In this document: positions 1 to 5,656 of the stretch, in pieces
Position numbering within the stretch: position 1 is the first letter of the stretch
How the letters are laid out: the number at the start of each line of letters is the position of its first letter
Source: Polyangia bacterium
GTDB taxonomy: Bacteria > Myxococcota_A > Polyangia > Polyangiales > Polyangiaceae
Assembly (NCBI GenBank): GCA_030433055.1
Contig: JAUILJ010000464.1
Coordinates: 1 to 6,610, forward strand
Direction of reading: 5' to 3'
DNA length: 6,610 nt
The notes under the pieces: generated by a model
What the model was told of the DNA's origin: nothing
What the model saw: only the letters and a program-made list of their open reading frames with translations
Database searches by the model: none
Made by a program: the position numbers and the translations under genes

Positions 1-180
1 CTGTTCATCATCGGCTCGAGCGCGGTGGTGTGGCAGCAGTTCGAGCCGCCGTTCGTGCTGGTTTGGCTGCTGTCGATGTACATCGCAATCGGGATCCTCG
101 AGTGGATTCGCTCGATCCCAAGCAAAGTGAAACGGGCGCGCGAGCGGGCCGAGATAGACACCTTGCCCCCTGCGGAGTAG
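1..180 (+). CDS. C-terminal end of an integral membrane protein, possibly a CDP-alcohol phosphatidyltransferase (PssA-like)
   Basis: The reading frame is open from the first base and stops at TAG 178-180, leaving 59 residues of a gene that begins outside the window. Two hydrophobic stretches are visible: residues about 1-11, and about 21-37 just after a Glu-Pro-Pro. A basic, amphipathic cytoplasmic-looking tail follows (SIPSKVKRARERAEID). A last membrane pair with a Pro-Pro before the final helix, then a charged tail, resembles the C-terminal end of bacterial phosphatidylserine synthases. The catalytic CDP-alcohol phosphotransferase motif would lie upstream, so this identity is only a guess. 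That it is a real coding end is better supported, by GC-rich third positions and membrane-protein character. The next gene starts 73 bp downstream on the same strand. Confidence 0.6.
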   Translation: MFIIGSSAVVWQQFEPPFVLVWLLSMYIAIGILEWIRSIPSKVKRARERAEIDTLPPAE

Positions 181-253
181 GCCTCAGACTTCAGGTGCTT
201 TTCACTCGGCACGAAAGCGCTGCTTCCGGCGCTGCTCCTCCGCTGAACGGTCA

Positions 254-1078
254 ATGATTTCGAGCCCTCCGTCCCACTCCGCAACCCGTCGCCCCTCACC
301 GGTCGAGCACGCGGCGGCGCGAGTCATCGGGAGACCCGGCGTCGCGTTCAGCGCGCGCGTCCTGGTCATTGCGCTCTCGCTCGGCGCTGCCTTCGGTGCC
401 CTGGGGTGTGACGAAGATCCGAGCGATCCCCATCGCAGCACCGCCCCCAAGTCGACGGAGCTCCCGCCTCTCGAACTGAAAGACGACACGCCGAACCTGC
501 TCCTCACCTGGCTCGACGAAAAGGGTGAGTTCCACGTGGTGCAGAAGATCGCCGATGTTCCTGCGAATGCTCGCACCCACGTCCGCGTCGTGCAGACGAG
601 CTCCAGCGACGGCGCCGGCGATCTGCTGTACGTGGCAGACCTCACCAAGAAGGACCCCGGCGGAGGTTACCACGTGGAAACAATGTCCCGCTCCCAGTGG
701 GACGAGCTCGGAGCGAGCCGACGCAGAAAGCGACTCGAAGCGCTCGCGCCCAGCGCACGGCCTGAGTTTCCGCCTCTGCCCAGCGCCGCCCCAGCGGCGC
801 CCCAAGGCGCTCTCTCCGCCATCATCTACGGCGCGGAGTGGTGCAAGCCGTGCCATCAGGCCGAGGCGTACTTGAAGAGTCGCGGCGTGCAGGTAGTCCA
901 CAAGGACATCGAGCGAGACCCTGGGGCGGCCAAGGAAATGCAGGCCAAGTTGGCCAAGGCCGGCCTCGGCGCGGGTTCCATCCCGGTGATCGACATCGGA
1001 GGTAGGCTCCTCAAGGGCTTCAGTCCGAGCGCCCTGGACCGCGCGATCAGCACGCTGCGCAAATCCGAGACGCTGTAG
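254..1078 (+). CDS. Exported or lipid-anchored protein with C-terminal glutaredoxin-like domain
   Basis: A 274-residue protein. Residues 34-50 form a hydrophobic segment ending in ALGC with Cys52, which reads as an imperfect lipobox; an uncleaved membrane anchor is the alternative. About 33 polar residues precede it, long for a signal peptide, but I see no ATG, GTG or TTG in frame between 254 and the hydrophobic core, so ATG 254 is kept although no Shine-Dalgarno is visible. Residues 55-78 look like a linker. Residues 80-150 form a conserved-looking domain (LLLTWLDEKGEFHVV, later LLYVADL) that I cannot name. A Pro/Ala linker (about 168-185) leads to a thioredoxin-fold domain at 187-270 with W196-C197-K198-P199-C200, then cis-proline Pro244 in SIPVIDIGG. 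Those are the redox-active dithiol and substrate-groove proline of glutaredoxin/thioredoxin families. I infer a disulfide or glutathione redox role outside the cytoplasm. The LysR gene starts 25 bp downstream, so the two may be co-transcribed. Confidence 0.85.
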   Translation: MISSPPSHSATRRPSPVEHAAARVIGRPGVAFSARVLVIALSLGAAFGALGCDEDPSDPHRSTAPKSTELPPLELKDDTPNLLLTWLDEKGEFHVVQKIADVPANARTHVRVVQTSSSDGAGDLLYVADLTKKDPGGGYHVETMSRSQWDELGASRRRKRLEALAPSARPEFPPLPSAAPAAPQGALSAIIYGAEWCKPCHQAEAYLKSRGVQVVHKDIERDPGAAKEMQAKLAKAGLGAGSIPVIDIGGRLLKGFSPSALDRAISTLRKSETL

Positions 1079-1103
1079 CCAGAGCGCGTGGTATCCACGA
1101 AGC

Positions 1104-2024
1104 GTGGACCCGAGCAAGAAGGCCGGCGAGATCTGGCAGTGGCTGCCGGTGTTCAAGGTCGTGGCAGAGACCCAGCACCTGCCCACCGCCGCGAAGCAGC
1201 TGCACGTCTCGGCGAGCGCGATTTCCCGCACGATCCGCCTGATCGAGGAGGCCTTGGGGCAGGAACTCTTCGTGCGCAGCTCGCGTCGGCTGATTCTGAA
1301 CGGCGCGGGAGAGCGTCTCCTCGCGGCAACTCGTCGCTCTACGAATAGCCTCGAACAAGGGCTCCGAGAAGTGTTCGACCAGAGCTTCTCAGGGCCATAT
1401 CGCGTCAGTTCCCTCGGCGTGCTGACGGATGGTTTCGTGCTACCCAGCTTGCTCGACTTGCAGGCAGAGCACCCTGGTCTGGTTCCACACATGACCACCC
1501 GCTTGGCGAGTGAGGCCAACCAATCGCTGATCAGCGGTTTGCTGGAGGTGGCCTTCTACTACGACCCAACGACGCTCCCTGGCATTCGCTGCGAGAGCCT
1601 CGGAGAGCTCACGAACTCGATCTACTGCGGTCGCGGGCACCCACTGTTCGGTAAGCGCCGGGTGGAAACCCAGGAGCTCCTCGAGCACCCGTTCAGCGTC
1701 GCGGCGATCGGCGATCGAGGCACACCGATGGACAGCTGGCCCGTGGATTTGCCGCGCAAGGTCGGGTTCCAGATCCTGATGCTGTCTACGAATCTGCGGG
1801 TGAGCCTCTCAGGCAGCTTCGTGACCGTGCTACCGGACGCCGTGGCGTCCCCCCACGCAGAGGCGGGAGAACTCTGGCGCCTGTCTCCCGATCTGATCCC
1901 GAATACTCAGGTCTACGCGGCGTTTCGCGAAGAGGACAGCGACCAGGGTGTCACCCAGGCACTCGTCGCGAATCTGCGGGAGCGCATCGCCCGTGCGCCG
2001 GCACGTCGACGCCGCAGGCCATAG
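1104..2024 (+). CDS. LysR-family transcriptional regulator
   Basis: A 306-residue protein of normal LysR length. The N-terminal winged helix-turn-helix is clear: residues 15-65 read VFKVVAETQHLPTAAKQLHV, then SASAISRTIRLIEEALGQEL and FVRSSRRLIL. The recognition helix lies near 37-46. A linker helix (about 67-92) leads to a LysR substrate-binding domain from about residue 98 to 290, which would sense an unknown small co-inducer. The start is GTG 1104, chosen because it places the helix-turn-helix at the usual distance from the N terminus; no strong ribosome site precedes it. The protein ends in an unusually basic tail (ARRRRRP). It lies 25 bp after the glutaredoxin-like gene and 127 bp before the intradiol dioxygenase. 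LysR proteins such as CatR, CatM and PcaQ control aromatic ring-cleavage genes, so the dioxygenase is a plausible target, but the tandem rather than divergent arrangement weakens that. The effector cannot be read from sequence. Confidence 0.93.
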   Translation: MDPSKKAGEIWQWLPVFKVVAETQHLPTAAKQLHVSASAISRTIRLIEEALGQELFVRSSRRLILNGAGERLLAATRRSTNSLEQGLREVFDQSFSGPYRVSSLGVLTDGFVLPSLLDLQAEHPGLVPHMTTRLASEANQSLISGLLEVAFYYDPTTLPGIRCESLGELTNSIYCGRGHPLFGKRRVETQELLEHPFSVAAIGDRGTPMDSWPVDLPRKVGFQILMLSTNLRVSLSGSFVTVLPDAVASPHAEAGELWRLSPDLIPNTQVYAAFREEDSDQGVTQALVANLRERIARAPARRRRRP

Positions 2025-2051
2025 CAGGCCAGCACCCGCCTGGAGGCTTCG

Positions 2052-2066
2052 CCCCCCAGAAGGGGG
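2052..2066 (+). terminator. Possible stem-loop after the LysR gene
   Basis: CCCCC at 2053-2057 and GGGGG at 2062-2066 can pair around an AGAA loop, 28 bp past the LysR stop codon. There is no T-run after it, so an intrinsic terminator is not established. It lies upstream of the candidate dioxygenase promoter, which suits separation of the two transcription units. Confidence 0.25.
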
Positions 2067-2087
2067 ACTCGGGGGTTCGTTCCATTC

Positions 2088-2107
2088 TTGTTCACGATCC
2101 CTCACAA
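2088..2107. promoter_or_regulatory. Candidate operator dyad (TTGT-N12-ACAA)
   Basis: An interrupted dyad reads TTGT at 2088-2091 and ACAA at 2104-2107, with a symmetric GATC at its centre (2096-2099). LysR regulators bind interrupted dyads built on a T-N11-A core. Here the arm spacing is N12, though a T-N11-A pair (T2092, A2104) is also present. It overlaps the candidate -35 element of the dioxygenase promoter and lies about 64 bp after the LysR stop, so the LysR protein is the obvious candidate ligand. The arms are only four bases, so chance is a real possibility. Confidence 0.3.
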
Positions 2108-2117
2108 TCCTTCTAAT
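2088..2117 (+). promoter_or_regulatory. Candidate sigma-70-type promoter of the dioxygenase gene
   Basis: TTGTTC at 2088-2093 is followed after an 18-bp spacer by TCTAAT at 2112-2117. The second element matches the TATAAT consensus at five of six positions and the first matches TTGACA at three of six. This is one of the few AT-rich patches in the window and it ends 34 bp before the dioxygenase ATG, giving a predicted leader of about 28 nt. Weak -35 elements are typical of activator-dependent promoters, which fits control by a LysR protein. Confidence 0.42.
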
Positions 2118-2151
2118 GGTTCTGAGGCACGCTCGCGGCTAGATTCTCAGC

Positions 2152-2925
2152 ATGGGGAAGCAATCAGTCAGTCGGCGCAACGTGTTGGGCTTGGCGCTGG
2201 GACTACCACTCGCAGCGTGTAGCGGCTCCACGTCGGGCGCCGAAGGCGGTTCCGCAGGGAATGGTGGAACCGGCGGTGTCGCGGGCACGGGTGCGGGAGG
2301 CAACGCTGGTACCGCCGGTGCGGGGGCTAGCGGTGGTGTCGGCGGCGGGACCGCTGGGTCCGGTGCGGCGGGAACGGGGGGCTTCGGCGCCGCGGGCAGC
2401 GGAGGAATTGGTGGCCAGGGCTGCGAAGGTCCGGACGCCTGCGCGGTCACCCAGGACAACATCGAGGGCCCCTTCTACAAGAGCGGCGCGCCCATGTCCC
2501 CGGGCGCGATCGCCAACCTGCGCAGCGGCGTCACCGGCGACCTCCTGCAGGTCGTCGGTGTGGTTTACGCGGCCGACTGTACCACTCCGCTTTCAGGAGC
2601 CGTCGTGGACGTGTGGCAGGCGGACTCCGACGGCGTCTACGACAACACGGGGTTCACGCTGCGCGCGCGCATGCGCACGGAGGCGTGCGGGCGCTATCGC
2701 TTCGACACGATCCTTCCGGGAAACTACGACACCCGCCCGCGTCACATTCACTACAAGGTCAGTCACCCTGACGGCCTTGGTCTCACGACGCAGCTGTACT
2801 TCGCAGGCGAGGAGTTCAACGATACCGACCCGTACGTGAGGGAGTCCCTGATCAAGCCCCTCGATCGCGTAACGGGACAGGAGGGCGCCGTCTGGGTGTG
2901 TCGCTTCGATATCGTGCTGGCCTAG
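2152..2925 (+). CDS. Tat-type lipoprotein with Gly-rich tether and intradiol ring-cleavage dioxygenase domain
   Basis: A 257-residue protein. Its N terminus carries a twin-arginine-like motif (S7-R8-R9-N-V-L), a short hydrophobic core and the lipobox LAAC with Cys23, predicting folded export and lipid attachment. Residues 24-90 are a Gly/Ala/Ser/Thr tether. The catalytic domain (about 95-257) starts with TQDNIEGPFYKSG and contains DVWQADSDGVYDN. All four non-haem Fe(III) ligands of the intradiol family are in their expected contexts: Tyr163, Tyr192, His198 and His200. Arg195 in RPRHIH matches the catalytic arginine of protocatechuate 3,4-dioxygenase. The family cleaves catechol-type rings between the hydroxyls using O2. 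The N-terminal dimerisation helices of catechol 1,2-dioxygenases are absent, so it belongs with single-domain, protocatechuate 3,4-dioxygenase-like forms; the substrate is unknown. Six cysteines follow the lipobox Cys (including C91, C98 and one near the C terminus), which may form disulfides outside the cytoplasm. ATG 2152 is chosen because an in-frame ATG at 2116 runs into a TAG; no strong Shine-Dalgarno is seen. Confidence 0.92.
   Translation: MGKQSVSRRNVLGLALGLPLAACSGSTSGAEGGSAGNGGTGGVAGTGAGGNAGTAGAGASGGVGGGTAGSGAAGTGGFGAAGSGGIGGQGCEGPDACAVTQDNIEGPFYKSGAPMSPGAIANLRSGVTGDLLQVVGVVYAADCTTPLSGAVVDVWQADSDGVYDNTGFTLRARMRTEACGRYRFDTILPGNYDTRPRHIHYKVSHPDGLGLTTQLYFAGEEFNDTDPYVRESLIKPLDRVTGQEGAVWVCRFDIVLA
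2221..2421 (+). repeat. Degenerate Gly/Ala/Ser/Thr-coding low-complexity tract
   Basis: This tract encodes residues 24-90 of the dioxygenase lipoprotein. It is an irregular series of GG-x, AG-x and GTG-like units with no charged residue after Glu31. It links the lipid-anchored cysteine to the catalytic domain and probably acts as a flexible spacer. Codons vary between units, so it is a protein-level repeat and not a clean DNA tandem array. Its antisense strand produces an artefactual proline-rich reading frame. Confidence 0.8.
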
Positions 2926-2970
2926 CGCTGAGCGGTCGCGGCGACGCAAGGCGCGTTCCATCTGGTCAGA

Positions 2971-2984
2971 CGCGCGCCCGCGCG
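2971..2984 (+). terminator. Weak GC stem-loop after the dioxygenase gene
   Basis: CGCGC at 2971-2975 and GCGCG at 2980-2984 can pair around a four-base loop, 45 bp after the dioxygenase stop. No T-run follows; instead there is an A-run at 2995-3000. It could slow or end transcription before bpt, but the short stem in a GC-rich background makes this weak. Confidence 0.2.
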
Positions 2985-3010
2985 GCCTCTGCTCAAAAAA
3001 CCTGAGGGCC

Positions 3011-3035
3011 GAACCCCGTTTTCGAGCGAGGGTTC
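3011..3035. repeat. Inverted repeat GAACCC-N13-GGGTTC upstream of bpt
   Basis: GAACCC at 3011-3016 and GGGTTC at 3030-3035 are perfect reverse complements separated by 13 bases. The repeat ends 27 bp before the bpt start codon, so it could be an operator, a leader hairpin or the end of the dioxygenase transcript. It has no T-run, and I cannot choose between these roles. Confidence 0.35.
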
Positions 3036-3050
3036 CTGGGGGCAGCTGTT

Positions 3051-3054
3051 GAGG
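3051..3054 (+). promoter_or_regulatory. Ribosome binding site of bpt
   Basis: GAGG lies eight bases upstream of GTG 3063. This spacing supports the GTG start over the next in-frame GTG at 3072. Confidence 0.55.
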
Positions 3055-3062
3055 TATCCTTT

Positions 3063-3839
3063 GTGGATTCCGTGAGTGTTCCGCGCATTATCCCAGGGCA
3101 CCCAGCAGAGGTGGTCGTGTACGACCAACCCTCTCGCTGTCCCTATCTGCCGGACCAGGTCGCGCGCATGCCGATGCGCCTACCCACGCGGAGCTTGCGG
3201 CGGAGCGAGTTCAATGCGCGCCTCGAGCGGGGGGATCGGCGTCAGGGGCTGTTCCTGTATCGCCCCAACTGCCCCACCTGCAGCGCGTGTATCCCCATTC
3301 GGCTGAACGTCGACGAGTACGAGCTCAACCGAACCCAGCAGCGAGTGTTGAGGCGCGGCGATCAGCTGCTGCGGGTCGAGCTGGGGCCCCTGATGGCAGA
3401 TGCTCGTCGAGTAGAGCTCTACAATCGCCACAAGTCACAGCGAGGCCTCGAGACCCACGGCCCGAGCACCGAGGACGACTACCGAGAGTTCCTCGTTCAC
3501 ACCTGTTGCGAGAGCTTCGAGATCCGGTATTTCCACGAGGATTTACTCGTCGGTGTCGCCGTCACCGACCGAGGCACGGACGGGCTCAGCGCCGTGTACA
3601 CATTCTTCGATCCTGAGTACTCGAGGTTGAGCCCCGGGGTATTCTCGATCCTGACGCAGCTCTCACTGTGCAGACACTGGGGGCTAGACTTCTTGTACCT
3701 CGGGCTCTACGTCGAGGGCTGCGGCGCGATGCGCTACAAGGCAGCGTACCTGCCCCACGAGCGACTCCAGAACGGGCGCTGGACGCGGGTCGAACGATCG
3801 AACCCCGCGCAGGTCGACAGCGTTGATGGGTCGGAGTGA
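3063..3839 (+). CDS. bpt: Aspartate/glutamate leucyltransferase (bacterial arginyl-tRNA-protein transferase family)
   Basis: A 258-residue cytoplasmic enzyme, close to the family's usual 230-250. Bpt proteins move an amino acid, leucine in the characterised Vibrio enzyme, from aminoacyl-tRNA to the N terminus of proteins starting with Asp or Glu. This makes an N-degron read by ClpS and ClpAP. Family signatures run in order: CPYLP at 26-30; a conserved basic stretch at 36-47; RPNCPTCSACIPIR at 67-80, with Cys70, Cys73 and Cys76; and the C-terminal GNAT-like half with YTFFDPEYSRLSPG at 179-192, FLYLGLYVEGCGAMRYKAAY at 210-229 and a final PHERL. Cysteines of this arrangement in the eukaryotic relative ATE1 have been linked to Fe-S or metal binding; whether this holds here is unknown. 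The GTG start has GAGG eight bases upstream. A preference for Leu over Arg cannot be read from sequence. The gene meets alaX tail to tail with only 5 bp between stop codons. Confidence 0.95.
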   Translation: MDSVSVPRIIPGHPAEVVVYDQPSRCPYLPDQVARMPMRLPTRSLRRSEFNARLERGDRRQGLFLYRPNCPTCSACIPIRLNVDEYELNRTQQRVLRRGDQLLRVELGPLMADARRVELYNRHKSQRGLETHGPSTEDDYREFLVHTCCESFEIRYFHEDLLVGVAVTDRGTDGLSAVYTFFDPEYSRLSPGVFSILTQLSLCRHWGLDFLYLGLYVEGCGAMRYKAAYLPHERLQNGRWTRVERSNPAQVDSVDGSE

Positions 3840-3844
3840 GCCTG

Positions 3845-5044
3845 TCAGTAGGCGGGATCGAACAGCTGGGGGCACCGCTCCCGAGCGCCTGCCCAGGTGA
3901 ACGAGTCTCCAAAGCGACCCTCAGCGCGCTCCGGCTTGCCGCCGCCGCGCCCGCCGAACGCCTTGGAGAGCGCCCCGAGGGCCGCAGATGCATCCAAGCT
4001 GCTGTCGGCGCCGCGGGCGATGATGATCTGCACAGAGCACTTGTCGAGGATCGGTACCGCAAGGAAAACCTCGGCGTCACTGCGCGAAGCCAGGACTCGC
4101 TCCACCAGGGCACGACCAAGCTCTAGCTCCCCGTCGAGCCGAACCACAGCACGCGCCGCTTCCCACTCTACGTTGGCCGCGAGCGCATCGGCGAGGCGGA
4201 CGCGCAGCGCGCTGATTTCCTGCCGCGCCTCCTTCGCGCTCTGCTCCAGGCGCTCGAAGCCAGGGGCAACATCCGTCACTCCCATGTTGCGCGCAGCCGC
4301 CATGCGCCCAAGCAGGTCAGCGCGCTCGATCAACTCGCGTCGAGCGCGCGGACCTGCGCTGAAGTGAATTCGCGTTCCGCCCTTGTAGCGCTCACTCCCA
4401 CTGATCCAGAGCAAGCCCACCTCCGCGGTGTTCGAGACATGTGTCCCGCCACATGGCGTGTCGTCAAAGCCTTCGACGCTGACCACTCGGATCCCGCGAT
4501 CGACCTTCGGCGCCCGCCGCAAGCTGAGCTGGCCGAGTTCACTGGCGCTGGGCAGCCACGACCGAACCTCACGAGCGCTATCGACGACCTCGTTCGCCAG
4601 CGCCTGAGCCTCGTGCAGCCAGCGCTCTCCGAGGTCAGCCCGCGTGACATCGATGGTGCAGTCCGTTGCTCCAAGTCGCGAAGACACGGTCTCCGCCTTG
4701 GCAACATCCAGCAGCGCTCGGCTCAGCATGTGCTGCCCAGTGTGCAGCGCCATGTGTTCCCGCCGCCGTGCCCAGTCAATTTCCGCTGGGTAACTCTTGC
4801 CAACGTCCAGGGTTCCGCCTTCGAAGATGTGGTGCACTCGGCCCTCTGCGTCCTGCTGCACGTCGACGATGCGAACATCACCGATCCGCCCGGTGTCCGC
4901 GAGCTGTCCCCCACTCTCTGGATAGAAAGCGCTCGCCTGGAGGATCAGCGTGGGCCGCCCGTTGAGCTCGCTCTGCGCCTGAACGAGAGCGTCGAAGGTT
5001 CGTAGATAGGAGTCGCTCTGCTCGAGGCGCATGGGGAGACCCAT
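3845..5044 (-). CDS. alaX: AlaX-L type alanyl-tRNA editing protein (DHHA1 domain)
   Basis: A 399-residue stand-alone relative of the alanyl-tRNA synthetase editing domain. It hydrolyses mischarged Ser- (and in some members Gly-) tRNA(Ala), acting in trans in the cytoplasm. The N-terminal beta-barrel domain begins at YLRTFDA and carries FYPESGGQLADTG at 40-52. The editing core has the HxxxH motif H101-T-G-Q-H105 and the C198-G-G-T-H202 motif inside the SAD domain; these are the zinc ligands of the family, and all are intact. A charged helical stretch, probably coiled coil, spans about 263-300. The C-terminal DHHA1 (C-Ala-like) domain ends with GGRGGGKPERAEG at 364-376. That domain marks the long AlaX-L class, and the length agrees. 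ATG 5044 is given, but Met5 (5032) is an equally good start: family N termini usually begin just before the YL-x-x-F motif, neither start has a clear ribosome site, and 5032 leaves more room for a divergent promoter. There is no synthetase catalytic core. Confidence 0.95.
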   Translation of the reverse strand: MGLPMRLEQSDSYLRTFDALVQAQSELNGRPTLILQASAFYPESGGQLADTGRIGDVRIVDVQQDAEGRVHHIFEGGTLDVGKSYPAEIDWARRREHMALHTGQHMLSRALLDVAKAETVSSRLGATDCTIDVTRADLGERWLHEAQALANEVVDSAREVRSWLPSASELGQLSLRRAPKVDRGIRVVSVEGFDDTPCGGTHVSNTAEVGLLWISGSERYKGGTRIHFSAGPRARRELIERADLLGRMAAARNMGVTDVAPGFERLEQSAKEARQEISALRVRLADALAANVEWEAARAVVRLDGELELGRALVERVLASRSDAEVFLAVPILDKCSVQIIIARGADSSLDASAALGALSKAFGGRGGGKPERAEGRFGDSFTWAGARERCPQLFDPAY

Positions 5045-5064
5045 AGCAGACAGCGCGGGGGGTC

Positions 5065-5598
5065 ATGGAGCGCGATTGGGAACACGACCTCCCCATGCTA
5101 CGTACGAGGCACATGGTCATCGGACTGCTACTGATCCTGGTGGTTGGCGTCGTGTTCGCCCTGGGCCTAGCCGCCGCGCTCTGGCACCAGAAACGCTACA
5201 ACGAGCAGCTGAACGCGTCCCGTCCTAGGCCGATGCCCAACGTCAGCTACCAAGACCAAACCTCGCTGCTGAAGCAGGCAGCCGAACGCGCCGAGTTCGA
5301 CCCAGCACGCTCCGTCGAGGTGACGGAGGACCAACTGCGCGCGACGCCGGAAGCCTTCCACGGGAGGTCACTGAGGGTCACTGGGACCTGGCGCGTCGGC
5401 TTCGAGAGTTCCACCTTCGCTGGCGCTTGGGTGAGGTGCTCCACTGCCGAGTCCGTTCCACACGGCGATCATTTGATCCGAGCTGGCGGGGTCTGGAACT
5501 TCCCTCGCGCGGTCGGCGCAGACACCGGCTTGCCCGGGTTTGGTCACATGGGCATGAGCTGGGGTGAGTTTCGGATTCATGAGATCGAGTGGTTGTGA
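5065..5598 (+). CDS. Single-pass membrane-anchored protein of unknown function
   Basis: Up to 177 residues. One hydrophobic helix (about 17-40) is preceded by a short charged N terminus and followed by a basic stretch (HQKRY), so the C-terminal part could lie on either side of the membrane. Residues 41-85 are polar linker. The globular part (86-177) opens with VTEDQLRATPEAFHGRSLRV then TG, then GFESSTF and WVRC. The pattern of Pro-Glu-x-x-x-x-Gly-(K/R)-x-(V/L)-R-V-x-G followed by G-F-E-x-S recurs in small bacterial proteins thought to hold an OB-like beta fold, but I cannot name the family or assign a function. Starts at 5065, 5095 and 5113 are all possible. ATG 5065 has a GGGGGG run just upstream but lies only 20 bp from the alaX ATG, and 5113 has GAGG four bases upstream. 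The gene is divergent from alaX and converges on the small lipoprotein gene. Confidence 0.8.
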   Translation: MERDWEHDLPMLRTRHMVIGLLLILVVGVVFALGLAAALWHQKRYNEQLNASRPRPMPNVSYQDQTSLLKQAAERAEFDPARSVEVTEDQLRATPEAFHGRSLRVTGTWRVGFESSTFAGAWVRCSTAESVPHGDHLIRAGGVWNFPRAVGADTGLPGFGHMGMSWGEFRIHEIEWL

Positions 5599-5616
5599 CT
5601 TCACCCTCTCGGCACA

Positions 5617-5642
5617 GGGTTGGGCGCCCGCACGCCCAACCC
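5617..5642. terminator. Bidirectional hairpin between convergent genes
   Basis: A perfect 10-bp inverted repeat (GGGTTGGGCG at 5617-5626, CGCCCAACCC at 5633-5642) with a six-base loop sits midway in the 58-bp gap between two convergent stop codons. No T-run flanks either side, so it is a strong hairpin of terminator type without the classical tail, common in GC-rich bacteria. Being symmetric, it would act on both converging transcripts. Confidence 0.7.
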
Positions 5643-5656
5643 GGCGCGCCATCAGC

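Noticed and set aside
216..233. AGCGC-N8-GCGCT inverted repeat between the first two genes
   Set aside because: It is only five base pairs in GC-rich DNA without a T-run, too weak to call a terminator.
296..1519. A 407-codon open frame on the minus strand, antisense to the glutaredoxin-like and LysR genes
   Set aside because: Its translation is rich in Arg, Ser and Leu without a recognisable domain, and it spans two plus-strand genes that have clear family motifs. Long antisense frames are expected at this GC content.
2139..2462. A proline-rich minus-strand frame opposite the dioxygenase N terminus
   Set aside because: It is the mirror of the Gly-rich tether: GGN glycine codons read as CC-containing proline codons on the other strand. 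It has no independent support.
3840..3853. Small hairpin GCCT-N6-AGGC over the bpt/alaX stop codons
   Set aside because: Four base pairs are not enough for a terminator, and most of it is constrained by the alaX C-terminal codons.
5366..5383. Tandem direct repeat of GGTCACTG with a 10-bp period
   Set aside because: It lies inside the coding sequence for the RSLRVTG segment, has only two copies, and its period is not a multiple of three, so it is most likely chance.
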